Of a DNA stretch of 64,000 nt, positions 48,952 through 57,877 are shown piece after piece. Under the pieces are notes generated by a model that was given only the letters and a program-made list of their open reading frames with translations, was not told the DNA's origin and ran no database searches. The stretch is taken from assembly GCA_964441265.1 (NCBI GenBank), contig CAYYKJ010000005.1, forward strand, positions 1 to 64,000, in the 5' to 3' direction. The DNA is from JAFGDH01 sp964441265. GTDB taxonomy: Archaea > Aenigmatarchaeota > Aenigmatarchaeia > QMZP01 > QMZT01. How positions within the stretch are numbered: the first letter of the stretch is position 1; every line of letters begins with the position of its first letter. The position numbers and the translations under genes are program-made.

Positions 48952-50484
48952 TTAAATCAATCTCCATCTCGTGCCCTTCTCCTTGTCCTCCAGCACGATT
49001 CCCAGCTCTTTCAGTTCCTCCCTGATCATGTCGGACATGTCGTATTCCTTCCTCTTCCGCAGGCTCTCCCTCACGTCGGCGATCATGGTGACCAGCTGAT
49101 CCAGAAGATCGTGACCGGGCTCCAGCGTCTTCATCCTCTTTATCTCGGAGTCCAGCTTCTTTGCCGCCTTGGGGTCTTTGGAATCCAGGTCCCTGTGTAT
49201 CTTCGTGGCCAGCCCGAACACCTTGCCCATCAGCTCCGGGGGTATCTCCTTCTTCCCCAGAACGCCGAGAACCCTGTCGAATCTGTTTATGGTCTTCTCT
49301 GCCATCTGCGCGTCTCCGGTTCCCATCTTACCCTCTTCGATCAGCTTGTTGACTTCCTTTATGAAATCGAACATGGAAGCCAGGGCGGTGTTTATGTCCA
49401 GGTCGTCATCCATGGCCTTCCTGAAGTCATCCATGGCCTTCCTGGTTAGGTCCTTCACCCTGGGATTTTTCCTGCTTCCCCTGGTCTCCCCCAGCAGGTC
49501 GAGGAAATTGTGTATCCTCTCCAGCGCCTGCTTCGAGTCCCAGAGCACCTTGTCGGTTATGTTGAGCTTGGAGCGGTAATGGGTGGATATGAGGGAATAC
49601 CTTATCGCCATGGTATCGTGTCCCCTTTTTACTAGATCCCGGAGGGTGAAGAAGTTCCCCTCGGATTTGCTCATCTTCTTGCCCTCCACCAGCACGTGCT
49701 CGTTGTGGAGCCAGTATCGGACGAACTGCTTCCCGTTGGCGGCCTCGGACTGGGCGATCTCGTTCTCGTGGTGGGGGAATATGAGGTCCACCCCTCCCCC
49801 GTGGATATCTATGGTGGGCCCGAGATACTTGGTGCTCATGACCGAGCACTCTATGTGCCATCCGGGGCGTCCCTTCCCGAGATCCGTCTCCCAGAACACG
49901 TCCCCGTCCTCCTTGGTCCATGCCTTCCACAGGGCGAAGTCCCTGGCCTCCTCCTTGGTGTATTCATCCTGGGAGACCCTGGCGCCTGATTTGAGCTGGG
50001 AGAGGTCTATCTTGGAGAGCTTCCCGTACCCGTCGAACTTGGAGACGTCGTAGTATATACAGTCGTCTTCCCCCTTGTAGGCGTATCCCTTCTTGAGAAG
50101 CTTTTTCACCATCTTGACCATGTCTTTTGTCTCCTCGGTGGCCTTGGGGTAAACCTCGAAATCCTCCACGTTGAGCTCCTTCAGGTCCTCGAAGAATATC
50201 TTCGTGTACCTCTCCGTGAATTCCTTCAGGGTCACTCCCTCCTTCCGGGAGTCCCTGATGGTCTTGTCATCCACATCCGTTATGTTCATGACGTGCTTGA
50301 CCCTGAATCCCCTGTACTTCAGGTATCTCCTGAGGAGGTCGTAGAACATGAAGGCCCTTAGGTTTCCTATGTGGGCGTAGGAATATACGGTGGGTCCGCA
50401 GGTATACATGTTCACCTTGCCCTTCTTCAGGGGTATGAATTCGTCCTTCTTCCTGGTCAGCGTGTTGTAAAACCTGAGCACCAT
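48952..50484 (-). CDS. cysS: Cysteinyl-tRNA synthetase
   Basis: 510 aa from the ATG at 50484 (the alternative at 50499 adds five residues). The start MVLRFYNTLTRKK matches family N-termini. Motifs: HIGH-type HIGN in YSYAHIGNLRAF, KMSKS in GKKMSKSEGN, and zinc ligands in YTCGPTVY, HIECSVMS and the HHENE stretch. It charges tRNA-Cys directly. It is the last gene of the operon serK-like, cysK, HTH, cysS, so cysteine made upstream is used here. Confidence 0.96.
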   Translation of the reverse strand: MVLRFYNTLTRKKDEFIPLKKGKVNMYTCGPTVYSYAHIGNLRAFMFYDLLRRYLKYRGFRVKHVMNITDVDDKTIRDSRKEGVTLKEFTERYTKIFFEDLKELNVEDFEVYPKATEETKDMVKMVKKLLKKGYAYKGEDDCIYYDVSKFDGYGKLSKIDLSQLKSGARVSQDEYTKEEARDFALWKAWTKEDGDVFWETDLGKGRPGWHIECSVMSTKYLGPTIDIHGGGVDLIFPHHENEIAQSEAANGKQFVRYWLHNEHVLVEGKKMSKSEGNFFTLRDLVKRGHDTMAIRYSLISTHYRSKLNITDKVLWDSKQALERIHNFLDLLGETRGSRKNPRVKDLTRKAMDDFRKAMDDDLDINTALASMFDFIKEVNKLIEEGKMGTGDAQMAEKTINRFDRVLGVLGKKEIPPELMGKVFGLATKIHRDLDSKDPKAAKKLDSEIKRMKTLEPGHDLLDQLVTMIADVRESLRKRKEYDMSDMIREELKELGIVLEDKEKGTRWRLI

Positions 50485-50508
50485 ATTATCACTTTCCATC
50501 CATTCAAT

Positions 50509-50721
50509 TTAAATCTTTCTTCCGGTCAGGCGGAAGGTTTTCCTCCTCATGTCCCCGAGGTCGGCGTTTTCCCTGACCATCCCCATATCCTCGAGCTTCC
50601 TTATCGCGAACCTTATGGTCCGTTCGGGCATACCGGTCCTTTCCCTTATCTCGCTCAGATGATGTTCGGAATCCTCCAGCACCTCCATGACCTTCTTTCC
50701 GCTCCTGGGTATGTCACACAT
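50509..50721 (-). CDS. Small winged-helix regulator in the cysteine operon
   Basis: 70 aa, MarR/TrmB-like winged helix: HLSEIRERTGMPERTIRFAI is the HTH, and RRKTFRLTGRK the wing. Its ATG follows the cysK stop codon directly. Position suggests it controls the operon in response to sulfur or cysteine. There are no ligand-binding additions, so it may sense through Cys3 (CDIP at the start), the only Cys. Confidence 0.75.
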   Translation of the reverse strand: MCDIPRSGKKVMEVLEDSEHHLSEIRERTGMPERTIRFAIRKLEDMGMVRENADLGDMRRKTFRLTGRKI

Positions 50722-51612
50722 TCATTCACCTCCGAAAAGTCCGGTTGACAGGTATTTCATGCCCCCGTCCGGCAGCATCGCAACTATCGTTCCCCTTTTA
50801 ACTTTCTTCGCCTCTCTAATGGCAGCGAATACAGCGGCGCCGGAACTCATTCCCGCGAATATACCTTCTTTCCCGGCCAGGATTCTGGAGGTTCTGACTG
50901 CATCTTCCATCCTCACCAGGACCCTCCCGTCTGTTCCGGAGGGGTCCAGTATTTCCGGGACCCGGTTAATCTCCATGTTCTTCAGTCCCTGTATGGGCGT
51001 GTCCCTGTGGGGCTCCACTCCGACCACGCGGATGCTGGGGTTCTTCTCCCTCAGGAACCTTCCTGCGCCCATTATGGTCCCGCATGTCCCCATGCCGGCC
51101 ACGAAGACGTCCACTTCCCCGCTCTGCTCCCATATCTCCGGTCCGGTGGTCTCGTAGTGGGCGAGGGCGTTGGAGGGATTGCTGAACTGGTCGGTGAGGA
51201 AATATTCATCATCCATTGCCAGCTCCCCGGCCTTGTCTCTCGCCCCGTCCATTCCCCTGCCGGCATGGGTCAGGATGATTTCTGCGCCGAATGCCTTCAT
51301 GATTCTCCTTCTTTCGATGCTCATGGATTCAGGCATGACCAGGGTGGCTTTGTATCCCTTCTCCGCCGCAATCATGGCCAGCGCTATTCCCGTGTTTCCC
51401 GAAGTGGCCTCGAGTATCTTTTTACCCCTGAAGAGTTCGCCCTTCCTTTCCGCGCTTTCGATCATGTATTTCGCGGCGCGGTCCTTGACCGATCCCCCGG
51501 GGTTGGCCGCCTCCAGCTTGGCGAGTATTCTCACGCTTGGATTGGGGTTCATTTTCCTTATCTCCACCATAGGGGTGTTGCCTATGGCGGAGGTTACGCT
51601 TTTTCTGGTCAT
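50722..51612 (-). CDS. cysK: Cysteine synthase (O-acetylserine/O-phosphoserine sulfhydrylase)
   Basis: 296 aa, PLP fold-II. The PLP lysine lies in NPGGSVKDRAAKY, the substrate loop is ATSGNTGIAL, and the PLP-phosphate loop is GMGTCGTIMGAGR. It makes cysteine from sulfide and an activated serine. Its start overlaps the serK-like gene by 4 bp. Because the upstream protein resembles ADP-dependent serine kinases, O-phosphoserine is a more likely substrate here than O-acetylserine. I see no serine acetyltransferase gene in the window. Confidence 0.94.
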   Translation of the reverse strand: MTRKSVTSAIGNTPMVEIRKMNPNPSVRILAKLEAANPGGSVKDRAAKYMIESAERKGELFRGKKILEATSGNTGIALAMIAAEKGYKATLVMPESMSIERRRIMKAFGAEIILTHAGRGMDGARDKAGELAMDDEYFLTDQFSNPSNALAHYETTGPEIWEQSGEVDVFVAGMGTCGTIMGAGRFLREKNPSIRVVGVEPHRDTPIQGLKNMEINRVPEILDPSGTDGRVLVRMEDAVRTSRILAGKEGIFAGMSSGAAVFAAIREAKKVKRGTIVAMLPDGGMKYLSTGLFGGE

Positions 51613-52083
51613 GCCCCCCTCCCTGTCAGGTCAATGATTCCGGATACGTGGACCAGGCGTTTCCCCAGCCTGATAAAATGGAATGTGGACTTCGGCGGGA
51701 ATTTCTCCCCCCTTTCCGCCTTTTCAAGAACCCGCCCCTTGGTGAGGTCCTTCTTCGATTTCAGGACTATTCTCGGATCGCTGTAATCCACCGAAATCGC
51801 GGGAATTCTCTCCAGACCCATCCTTTTGAATGCCCCCACCCTATGGTGGCCGTCTATGATCATCTTTGAATGCCCGTCGATGACTATGGGGGATTTCAGA
51901 CCGCTTTTTTCGATGGACCTTTCCAGGAAGTCCACCGTGCCTTTCCTGATGTCTTCATGCCCCTTCAGTGTATTTATCGGGACGGAGTCAGACCTGATGC
52001 GTATGTTTTCCCTCAGAAACAGATCGATAGAAGAACCCCTGGACAGATCATTTCCCAGGACAGAGATTCTTCGCGGTTTCCAT
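51609..52083 (-). CDS. ParB-like serine kinase (SerK-like); apparent frameshift near the start
   Basis: The main frame (from GTG 51935, 108 aa) has the core VIDGHSKMIIDGHHRVGAFK and IPAISVDY of ParB/SerK/SbnI proteins. Conserved N-terminal sequence continues upstream in that frame (IRIRSDSVPINTLKGHEDIR) to a stop at 52086-52088 with no ATG, GTG or TTG. A TATA box (52111-52120) would start the message near 52089, just before an ATG at 52083 in another frame, which stops after about 11 codons. One base removed between 52081 and 52050 would join them. SerK phosphorylates free serine with ADP for cysteine synthesis; the cysK neighbour supports this role. Confidence 0.7.
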
Positions 52084-52110
52084 CGTTATCAATTACCTTT
52101 TCGCGGGTAA

Positions 52111-52120
52111 GTTATATATG
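52111..52120 (-). promoter_or_regulatory. TATA box of the cysteine operon
   Basis: CATATATAAC on the minus strand, about 28 bp before the ATG at 52083. Its spacing fits a near-leaderless start and argues that translation begins there. Confidence 0.55.
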
Positions 52121-52173
52121 CTTTTCGTTAGGGGCAAGAAAAATATCACAGAATACTGCCGGAATGGGAATTT

Positions 52174-52186
52174 AAGTATATAAGGG
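52174..52186 (+). promoter_or_regulatory. TATA box of the secreted coiled-coil gene
   Basis: AAGTATATAAGGG lies about 35-45 bp ahead of the ATG at 52220, leaving a short leader with GGGGTGATG as ribosome-binding site. Confidence 0.5.
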
Positions 52187-52219
52187 ATTTCCCTGGAAAT
52201 TATAAAGGGGTGATGTATA

Positions 52220-53590
52220 ATGGCATCTAAAATTTGTTTCATTGGCATGTTTCTGGCCATTCTCATGTTTTCGGGGTCTGTTCTGGCCCAGACAGGTGAT
52301 ACCGTTGATGAGCCGGTTAGCGGTACGCAGACTCAGGAAGTGGTGCAGCAGCCGGGGACGATGGGCACGGAAAGCGGTTGCGGATGTAATTATGACGGGG
52401 TTTGCGATGAAAGCGAATGCAGCGACTGCAAAGACTGCATGAATTACCTTTCCGCCATCATCGAAAATGCGGTGCAGAAAACTACGACAAGACCCTCAGT
52501 GAAGATGGTGTATGCGGTTGATGATTCTCTCATGAGAGAGCTGGATTCGCTCATGCTCAGGCTCAAGGAAGCCGAGATGTCCGGTGATTCCTCGCTGGCT
52601 GAGAAGATGAGGTCCAGGATAAGGGAAGTGAGGGATAGGATAGACTCCTCTTCGGGCGCTTCCGGAGAGTCCGGATCGGGCTCCGGGGGAGAGGCTTACA
52701 CGCCGGCGAAAGAGGCCATGCAGGTGGACAAATGCGCGGAGCTGAAGAACTGGGAAGTGAAAAGGGACTTCTATCTGGGTCTGAAAGAGCTCACTGACGA
52801 GGAACTCAGAGCAAAGGGTTATTCGGGTCGCGAAGAGATAGAGGCGACCATAGAGAAGCTGGAAGACGGCATGGAAAGGATAAGGAGGGAATGCACCGGT
52901 TCATCCACCCCGGAAAGCGGGGGATTCGGTGAGACGCAAGCGACCGTTGAGAGGCCGGTCGTAGCGACGAATGCCGGTGAAATCGGCAATTATTACAGGA
53001 TAAGGATAGAGAGCATAATGAGCGATGCGGAGAATCTGGACGAGAAGATAGAAAACCTCAAGGACTTGAGGAATGACGTAGACAACCTCATATCCGAGCT
53101 CATAAAAAGCAGGGACTCCTTCAACGCTTCGGATGTCTCTGGCTTCGTGGAGAGCGTGCAGGTGACTCCCGGCAGGATCGTTGCCGGCAATGTCGGCGTG
53201 AATGCTCTGGGAAAGAGGATTTACACGAATCTGAACGATAGAGAGATAGAGATATCGCCTTCTGAGAGCCATGTGGTTATAAGGGAGGAGGGCGTAGAGG
53301 TGAACGCCTCCGATGTCAAAATAGAGAAGGGAAAGATGACAGTCGGATCCTCCGAGGTGAAGGTGAATCCTTCCCAGGCACGGAGCATGGCCGCAAAGGT
53401 AGTCCGGTCCGTAAGGAACATGGAGCTGAAGAGCGAGGAAGGAAGGGCCGTGTATTCGGTGGAAGGCCAGGAAGACAGAAATCTTCTCGGTTTCATCCCC
53501 GTGAGGATGGACAAGAGGGTGACGATAGACGCCGCCAGTGCCGAGCAGATAAGTGAGGAAGCTCCCTGGTGGTCGTTCATGGCGTTCTGA
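52220..53590 (+). CDS. Secreted coiled-coil protein with Cys-rich head
   Basis: 456 aa. A signal peptide (ICFIGMFLAILMFSGSVLA) is followed by a Gln/Thr-rich linker and a Cys cluster CGCNYDGVCDESECSDCKDC (about 54-73), resembling the CGNxxCE...C repeats of other surface proteins here. Helical coiled-coil regions follow (about 100-150 and 165-310), split by Ser/Gly linkers, then a C-terminal beta-rich domain and a short hydrophobic end (PWWSFMAF). The stop is followed by a strong hairpin terminator. Probably an abundant extracellular or envelope protein; function unknown. Confidence 0.8.
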   Translation: MASKICFIGMFLAILMFSGSVLAQTGDTVDEPVSGTQTQEVVQQPGTMGTESGCGCNYDGVCDESECSDCKDCMNYLSAIIENAVQKTTTRPSVKMVYAVDDSLMRELDSLMLRLKEAEMSGDSSLAEKMRSRIREVRDRIDSSSGASGESGSGSGGEAYTPAKEAMQVDKCAELKNWEVKRDFYLGLKELTDEELRAKGYSGREEIEATIEKLEDGMERIRRECTGSSTPESGGFGETQATVERPVVATNAGEIGNYYRIRIESIMSDAENLDEKIENLKDLRNDVDNLISELIKSRDSFNASDVSGFVESVQVTPGRIVAGNVGVNALGKRIYTNLNDREIEISPSESHVVIREEGVEVNASDVKIEKGKMTVGSSEVKVNPSQARSMAAKVVRSVRNMELKSEEGRAVYSVEGQEDRNLLGFIPVRMDKRVTIDAASAEQISEEAPWWSFMAF

Positions 53591-53619
53591 GGGAGAACGC
53601 CATTTTTTATTTCTTTTTT
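53579..53619 (+). terminator. Hairpin terminator with T-tract
   Basis: ATGGCGTTCT (53579-53588) pairs perfectly with AGAACGCCAT (53594-53603) around a 5-nt loop, followed by a long T-rich run. The stem begins inside the last codons of the secreted protein gene. Strong hairpins of this type are uncommon in archaea, where a T-tract alone often suffices. Confidence 0.75.
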
Positions 53620-53631
53620 CATTCTAATAAC

Positions 53632-53970
53632 ATGGGGAAGATATCGGAATTCATAGGATACATGGAGGCGAAGCATATCAGATCAGGCGACAGAGTGCCC
53701 GAAATAGCAGTGAACAACGGCGAGGTCAGACCCCTTGAACTGGAGTCCGACGGTTTTTGCGGGATTAAAAGAATTCTGAGATGTCTAGAAAAACCGGTGA
53801 GTCTTGATATTTTTTATATAAAGAACCCCCTTACGGGAAAGGAACTGAGTTTCGGGGTAGGCCGCTGCATAGAACAGGCATACAGGGAGCAAAACGCTGT
53901 TCCCGCTTCGGACTATCCGCTCGGATGCAGAGTTTGTTCTTATGTGAAAAACACTCTGGTGAGGCTCTGA
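53632..53970 (+). CDS. Hypothetical protein
   Basis: 112 aa from the ATG at 53632, just after the terminator's T-tract. No signal peptide or recognised domain. It has four Cys, including a C-terminal pair in GCRVCSYV, and a mixed alpha/beta pattern. It may be transcribed with rfcL 48 bp downstream. AT-rich relative to that gene. Confidence 0.6.
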   Translation: MGKISEFIGYMEAKHIRSGDRVPEIAVNNGEVRPLELESDGFCGIKRILRCLEKPVSLDIFYIKNPLTGKELSFGVGRCIEQAYREQNAVPASDYPLGCRVCSYVKNTLVRL

Positions 53971-54018
53971 TCAGCGTCTTCTCAAAACAAATTAAAGAAG
54001 TGGAAACATAGAATAACC

Positions 54019-55206
54019 ATGGAACTTTGGACGGACAAGTACAGGCCCGGAAGCGTCGGGGGGATCCTCAGCCAGAACAAGGCCGTCGAGGCGACGCTCT
54101 CCTTCCTCAGCCAGTGGAAACCGGGTAAGGCTCTCCTGTTTTACGGCCCGCCGGGGACAGGGAAGACCCTGCTGGCGGAGACCGTGGCCAGGGAGAGGGG
54201 ATGGATGCTGACCGCCCTCAACGCTTCGGACAAGAGGAACACGGATGCGATAGAATCACAGATGCTGGAGTCCTCCAAGAACAGGGGGCTCTTTTCCAAG
54301 GGGAGGCTCATACTCATAGACGAGATAGACGGGCTCTCCGGGAACAGCGACAGGGGAGGTGCCCAGGCGGTAATAAAGGTGATAAAGGAATCGAAATTCC
54401 CGGTCATACTCACGGCGAACGACCCTTACAGTTCAAAGCTGAAGAGTCTCAGGAGATACTGTAAGATGGTCAAGTTCTCCAAGGTCCATGCGCTTTCCAT
54501 AGCCAAGAGGCTGAGGGAGATATGCGAGTCCGAGGGCATTTCTGTCAGGGGGGACGTTCTCAAGAACCTCGCCAGGTGGTCCTCCGGGGACATGCGCTCC
54601 GCCCTCGCCGACCTGCAGGGGATTTCCCAGAGAAGGGAGGAGATAGGGGAGGACGACCTTCTCTCCCTTGGATACAGGGAAAGGAAATCCAATGTATTCG
54701 AGATACTCCCGGCGGTATTCAAATCCGGCAACCCCAGGGCGGCCAGGAAGGCCATATACGAGTGCGACAAGGACCCCGACGAGATATTCTGGTGGATCGA
54801 AAGCAACGTTCATTCCCAGTTCAGGGATCCCTCCTCGCTGGCCATGGCTCTGGACATGCTTTCCAGGGCCGACCTTTACAGGCAGAAGGTGATGAAGCAG
54901 CAGAACTGGGCCTTCAAGGGATACATGGTGGACCTCATGTCGGGAGTTTCACTTTCCGGGGAGACTGCCAGCGGATTCGTCCCCTTCAATCCGCCCAAGC
55001 GGCTGGTCATGCTGGGACGCTCCAAATCATCCCGGGCAAAGATGAAGCCCGTGATAGAGAAGATAGGTGCATACACCCACTCCTCCGGCAGGGTGGTCAG
55101 GAGGGAATACATCCCCCTGTTGAGAATCATGCTCGGGAAAGGGACGGTTCCCCGGGAAGGTATGGAGCTGACGGAGGACGAGGGGAAGACTTTGATTTCC
55201 GGGTGA
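54019..55206 (+). CDS. rfcL: Replication factor C large subunit
   Basis: 395 aa. AAA+ clamp-loader core with Walker A YGPPGTGKTLLAE (42-54), Walker B LILIDEIDGL, the sensor-1 region ILTANDPYS, and the archaeal RfcL start MELWTDKYRPGSVG. It loads the sliding clamp PCNA together with small subunits that are not in the window. It is shorter than many RfcL (about 450-500 aa), and I see no PIP box at the C-terminus (GMELTEDEGKTLISG), so its PCNA contact may differ. Confidence 0.94.
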   Translation: MELWTDKYRPGSVGGILSQNKAVEATLSFLSQWKPGKALLFYGPPGTGKTLLAETVARERGWMLTALNASDKRNTDAIESQMLESSKNRGLFSKGRLILIDEIDGLSGNSDRGGAQAVIKVIKESKFPVILTANDPYSSKLKSLRRYCKMVKFSKVHALSIAKRLREICESEGISVRGDVLKNLARWSSGDMRSALADLQGISQRREEIGEDDLLSLGYRERKSNVFEILPAVFKSGNPRAARKAIYECDKDPDEIFWWIESNVHSQFRDPSSLAMALDMLSRADLYRQKVMKQQNWAFKGYMVDLMSGVSLSGETASGFVPFNPPKRLVMLGRSKSSRAKMKPVIEKIGAYTHSSGRVVRREYIPLLRIMLGKGTVPREGMELTEDEGKTLISG

Positions 55207-55261
55207 AATCCTCTTTTTTGGATGCACTCAAGATTAAAAAATTTCTTCCGTAAGAAGAGAT

Positions 55262-55714
55262 ATGGCCGAGATAATTTACGGGAAAGATGAATTCGTATTG
55301 AAAGTGCCTCAGGAACTGCCTAAAGAACTGGAGCCCTCGGTTTCAGGAGATGATATTCCCATCTTCCCGGAATATCTTGAGAGAAGTTTGTCTGGTTCCT
55401 CCACTTGGATAACTTGTCTTCCCGCGGTTGATATAATGTACATCACCGATGGTAAAAAGGCAATCAATTTTTTTATGGAAAAGTTCGATGAAAAATCCCG
55501 AAGAGAAAGGAATTTCGGGCTCGTGAGCAAGTATCACGATTTTGGAAGTGGTTCCGAAAGAAAGACCTTTGTGCAGAAGGAGAGATCAGTGAGGGCAAGA
55601 TACCTGCTTGTTACCGGATATGATGAAAATCCGTTTATGATAGATGTGAAAAAACCAAAAACTCTTACTGTAATTTCTGAACCAGAGCGGATTCATGTTT
55701 ACGAAATCCGATAA
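55262..55714 (+). CDS. Hypothetical protein
   Basis: 150 aa, soluble, AT-richer than neighbours. No domain recognised. A central segment ITDGKKAINFFMEKFDEKSR precedes a basic stretch and a beta-like C-terminus (ARYLLVTGYDENPFMIDVKK). It is convergent with the HD/OB ribonuclease gene, 5 bp apart. Confidence 0.6.
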   Translation: MAEIIYGKDEFVLKVPQELPKELEPSVSGDDIPIFPEYLERSLSGSSTWITCLPAVDIMYITDGKKAINFFMEKFDEKSRRERNFGLVSKYHDFGSGSERKTFVQKERSVRARYLLVTGYDENPFMIDVKKPKTLTVISEPERIHVYEIR

Positions 55715-55719
55715 AAATA

Positions 55720-56676
55720 TTATTTCAAATAGATGTTCCCGAAGTCGGGCGTGTACACGTAATCGTCTTCCGTTGATGCTCTCTTCATCCTCCCCAGCAT
55801 GTACACCACCTTGGAGTCTATGTCGTCCGCGTGGTATACGCAGAGCGCCTCGGGCGTGGCGGGCGTCCTGGGCGATCCGTATTCCATCTTCCCGTGGTGG
55901 GAAGCGAGTATGTGCTTTATCTTGAGCCGGAGCTCTTCCGGAGTCCCCAGTTCCTCCATCTTCCCGTTGACCATCTCCAGCGATAACAGGAGATGACCTA
56001 TCATCATCCCCTCGGTGGAGGTCTTTATGTTGGTGGTCACGGAGAGCTCCTTCATCTTCCCCACGTCATGGAGCATGGCTCCCGTGATCATTATGTCCCT
56101 GTCCAGTTCCTTGTGGATTTTGGAGAGCAGGTCGCATATCCTGGTCACGTGGAGCGTGTGCTCCAGGAGGCCCCCTATCCATCCGTGGTGCCTGTACATG
56201 GCGGCGGGATGCTTCCTGAACTTTCCGGCGATATTCTCATCGTCCCTTATGAAGGCGAACACCAGCTTCTTCAGGTCGGGGTTCTTTATGGACTCCGCGA
56301 AGCCGTTGAGCTCCCCGATCATCTCCTCCTGGTCCCTTTGGGAAACGGGCAGGAATTCCGCCGGATCGTATTCCCCCCTTTTCACGACCTTTATGAATCC
56401 TCCCGGGGGGTTCACGTTTATGGAGACCATGTTCCTGAACTCGGTCGACTCTCCCTTTATGTGCACGACTCCGTCCGGGTTTATGGAGTTGAACAGTTTC
56501 TCCACTTCTTTTCTGTCGTTTCCTCCCCAGTAGCTGAGCATCATTTCTCCGGAGGTGTCCCCTATCCGCATTTTGAACATGTAGCCCTTCTGGTAAGGGG
56601 TTATGTTCCTCTTGAACTTTACCACGAATTTCCCTTCCACAGGCTTGTAGGGCTTTAGTTCGATCAGCGAAGTCAT
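55720..56676 (-). CDS. OB-fold/HD-domain 3'-5' exoribonuclease (YhaM-like)
   Basis: 318 aa from the ATG at 56676; longer readings overlap the divergent receiver gene. The N-terminal OB fold (about 1-110) includes GYMFKMRIGDTSGEMMLSYW and VSINVNPPGGF. The HD domain follows: HGWIGGLLEHTLHV, ITGAMLHDVGKMKEL and ILASHHGKMEYGSP carry the H...HD...H metal ligands. Bacterial YhaM degrades RNA and DNA from the 3' end; archaeal members are poorly studied. Confidence 0.88.
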   Translation of the reverse strand: MTSLIELKPYKPVEGKFVVKFKRNITPYQKGYMFKMRIGDTSGEMMLSYWGGNDRKEVEKLFNSINPDGVVHIKGESTEFRNMVSINVNPPGGFIKVVKRGEYDPAEFLPVSQRDQEEMIGELNGFAESIKNPDLKKLVFAFIRDDENIAGKFRKHPAAMYRHHGWIGGLLEHTLHVTRICDLLSKIHKELDRDIMITGAMLHDVGKMKELSVTTNIKTSTEGMMIGHLLLSLEMVNGKMEELGTPEELRLKIKHILASHHGKMEYGSPRTPATPEALCVYHADDIDSKVVYMLGRMKRASTEDDYVYTPDFGNIYLK

Positions 56677-56728
56677 AATAAAAAGGGGGAGGAATGATTT
56701 AAAAGATTGATCCGCCTTTTTTCTAATC

Positions 56729-57082
56729 ATGAAGAAAGTGCTAGTGGTCAATGACAACTCGATTATGAACGTGTTGCATTCTAGATATCTGAAAGAAGCG
56801 GGCTATAGAACTGTTGCAGCATATGATGGAGTTGATGCAATAAATGCTTTAAAAAATGAAAATCGGATTTCCGGTATGCTGCTGGACATTTATATGCCCA
56901 GGAAGGACGGATTTGAGGTGCTGAGATACATGAAAAACAGGGACATGGATATACCGGTCATTGTCACGAGCATGATGGACGCTTCTGAAATTCAGGGGAA
57001 ACTGGATTCCATAAAATATCCCGTCGATATTGAAAGAGATACGGAAAAGGTCACCTCTCTGATGAAGAAAAAAATAGGCTGA
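56729..57082 (+). CDS. Stand-alone response-regulator receiver domain
   Basis: 117 aa, CheY-like. Phospho-acceptor Asp53 is in LLDIYMPRKDG; the switch Thr/Ser is in VIVTSM, and a Lys precedes Pro in SIKYP. The acidic pocket reads VVNDN (Asp9 with Asn8/Asn10), so one of the two usual acidic residues is Asn, which could weaken Mg2+ binding. No output domain and no adjacent kinase; the histidine kinase at 47916 is a candidate partner. Confidence 0.87.
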   Translation: MKKVLVVNDNSIMNVLHSRYLKEAGYRTVAAYDGVDAINALKNENRISGMLLDIYMPRKDGFEVLRYMKNRDMDIPVIVTSMMDASEIQGKLDSIKYPVDIERDTEKVTSLMKKKIG

Positions 57083-57085
57083 TTA

Positions 57086-57877
57086 TCATTCTATGACGAC
57101 CGGTGACCTTTCGTTCATCTCGTCCACTATCTTCTGGAGCTTCCTTTTGCCGGTGTCCAGCCTGGATATCAGATCTTCAAACAATTCGTCATCCCCGCTC
57201 CATTCGCTTTTTCCGGTTTCCGGTTGGCTCTTTTTGCCGGCCTTCATCTTCAGGTTGAGTATGTCCTCCAGCACGTCCCCTATCTCCCTGAATTTCCTCT
57301 GCTGGTCGCCCATGACCTTTCTCAGCTTCCACAGCTCGTTGAGACGGCTCTCCTGCTTGAACATGGATTCCCTTAGGTGTATGATTTCCTTTATGCCGGT
57401 CTCCATCCTCCTTTTGAGGCTTTCCAGTTCATCCGATTTGGCCAGCTGATCCTTTTCCCTTTCTATTCCGTCGATCCTCATCTCTGCCGCCCTTATGAGC
57501 CTGAGGAGTTCGTGGTATTTCTCAAAACTCTCCGGAGATCCGGATGAGGGCTCTGGCGGCTCCATGGATTCGAGCTTGCCCTCCAGCTCGTTGACTTTGG
57601 TTATGAGGAAGGCCACTTTCTTCCCCAAACCCTCCGGGGGGCTTTCGGTGCTGGTTATCAGCTGGGGAAAGTCCCGCTTCGGGGTTCCCTTTTTCTTTCC
57701 CAGTTTGCTCAGAAAACCTCCTAATTTCCCTGATCTGTCCGACTTGGGCGGGGTCCCCGATGCGATGCGGCTTTTGACCGGGTCCTTTGAGGGGGCGGGG
57801 TTTCTGAACTTATAACCGCAGTTCTTGCAGAATTTCGCGGAACTCCTGTTTTTCGTTCCGCACACCTCGCACTTCAT
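57086..57877 (-). CDS. Zinc-ribbon coiled-coil protein
   Basis: 263 aa from the ATG at 57877, which overlaps the previous stop as ATGA. The N-terminus is a zinc ribbon: CEVCGTKN...FCKNCGYKF. A basic, Ser/Pro-rich linker (about 25-85) and a long coiled coil (about 90-260) follow. It is coupled to the preceding NEW3-like membrane protein, which ends in a similar zinc ribbon; the two may pair. Confidence 0.78.
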   Translation of the reverse strand: MKCEVCGTKNRSSAKFCKNCGYKFRNPAPSKDPVKSRIASGTPPKSDRSGKLGGFLSKLGKKKGTPKRDFPQLITSTESPPEGLGKKVAFLITKVNELEGKLESMEPPEPSSGSPESFEKYHELLRLIRAAEMRIDGIEREKDQLAKSDELESLKRRMETGIKEIIHLRESMFKQESRLNELWKLRKVMGDQQRKFREIGDVLEDILNLKMKAGKKSQPETGKSEWSGDDELFEDLISRLDTGKRKLQKIVDEMNERSPVVIE

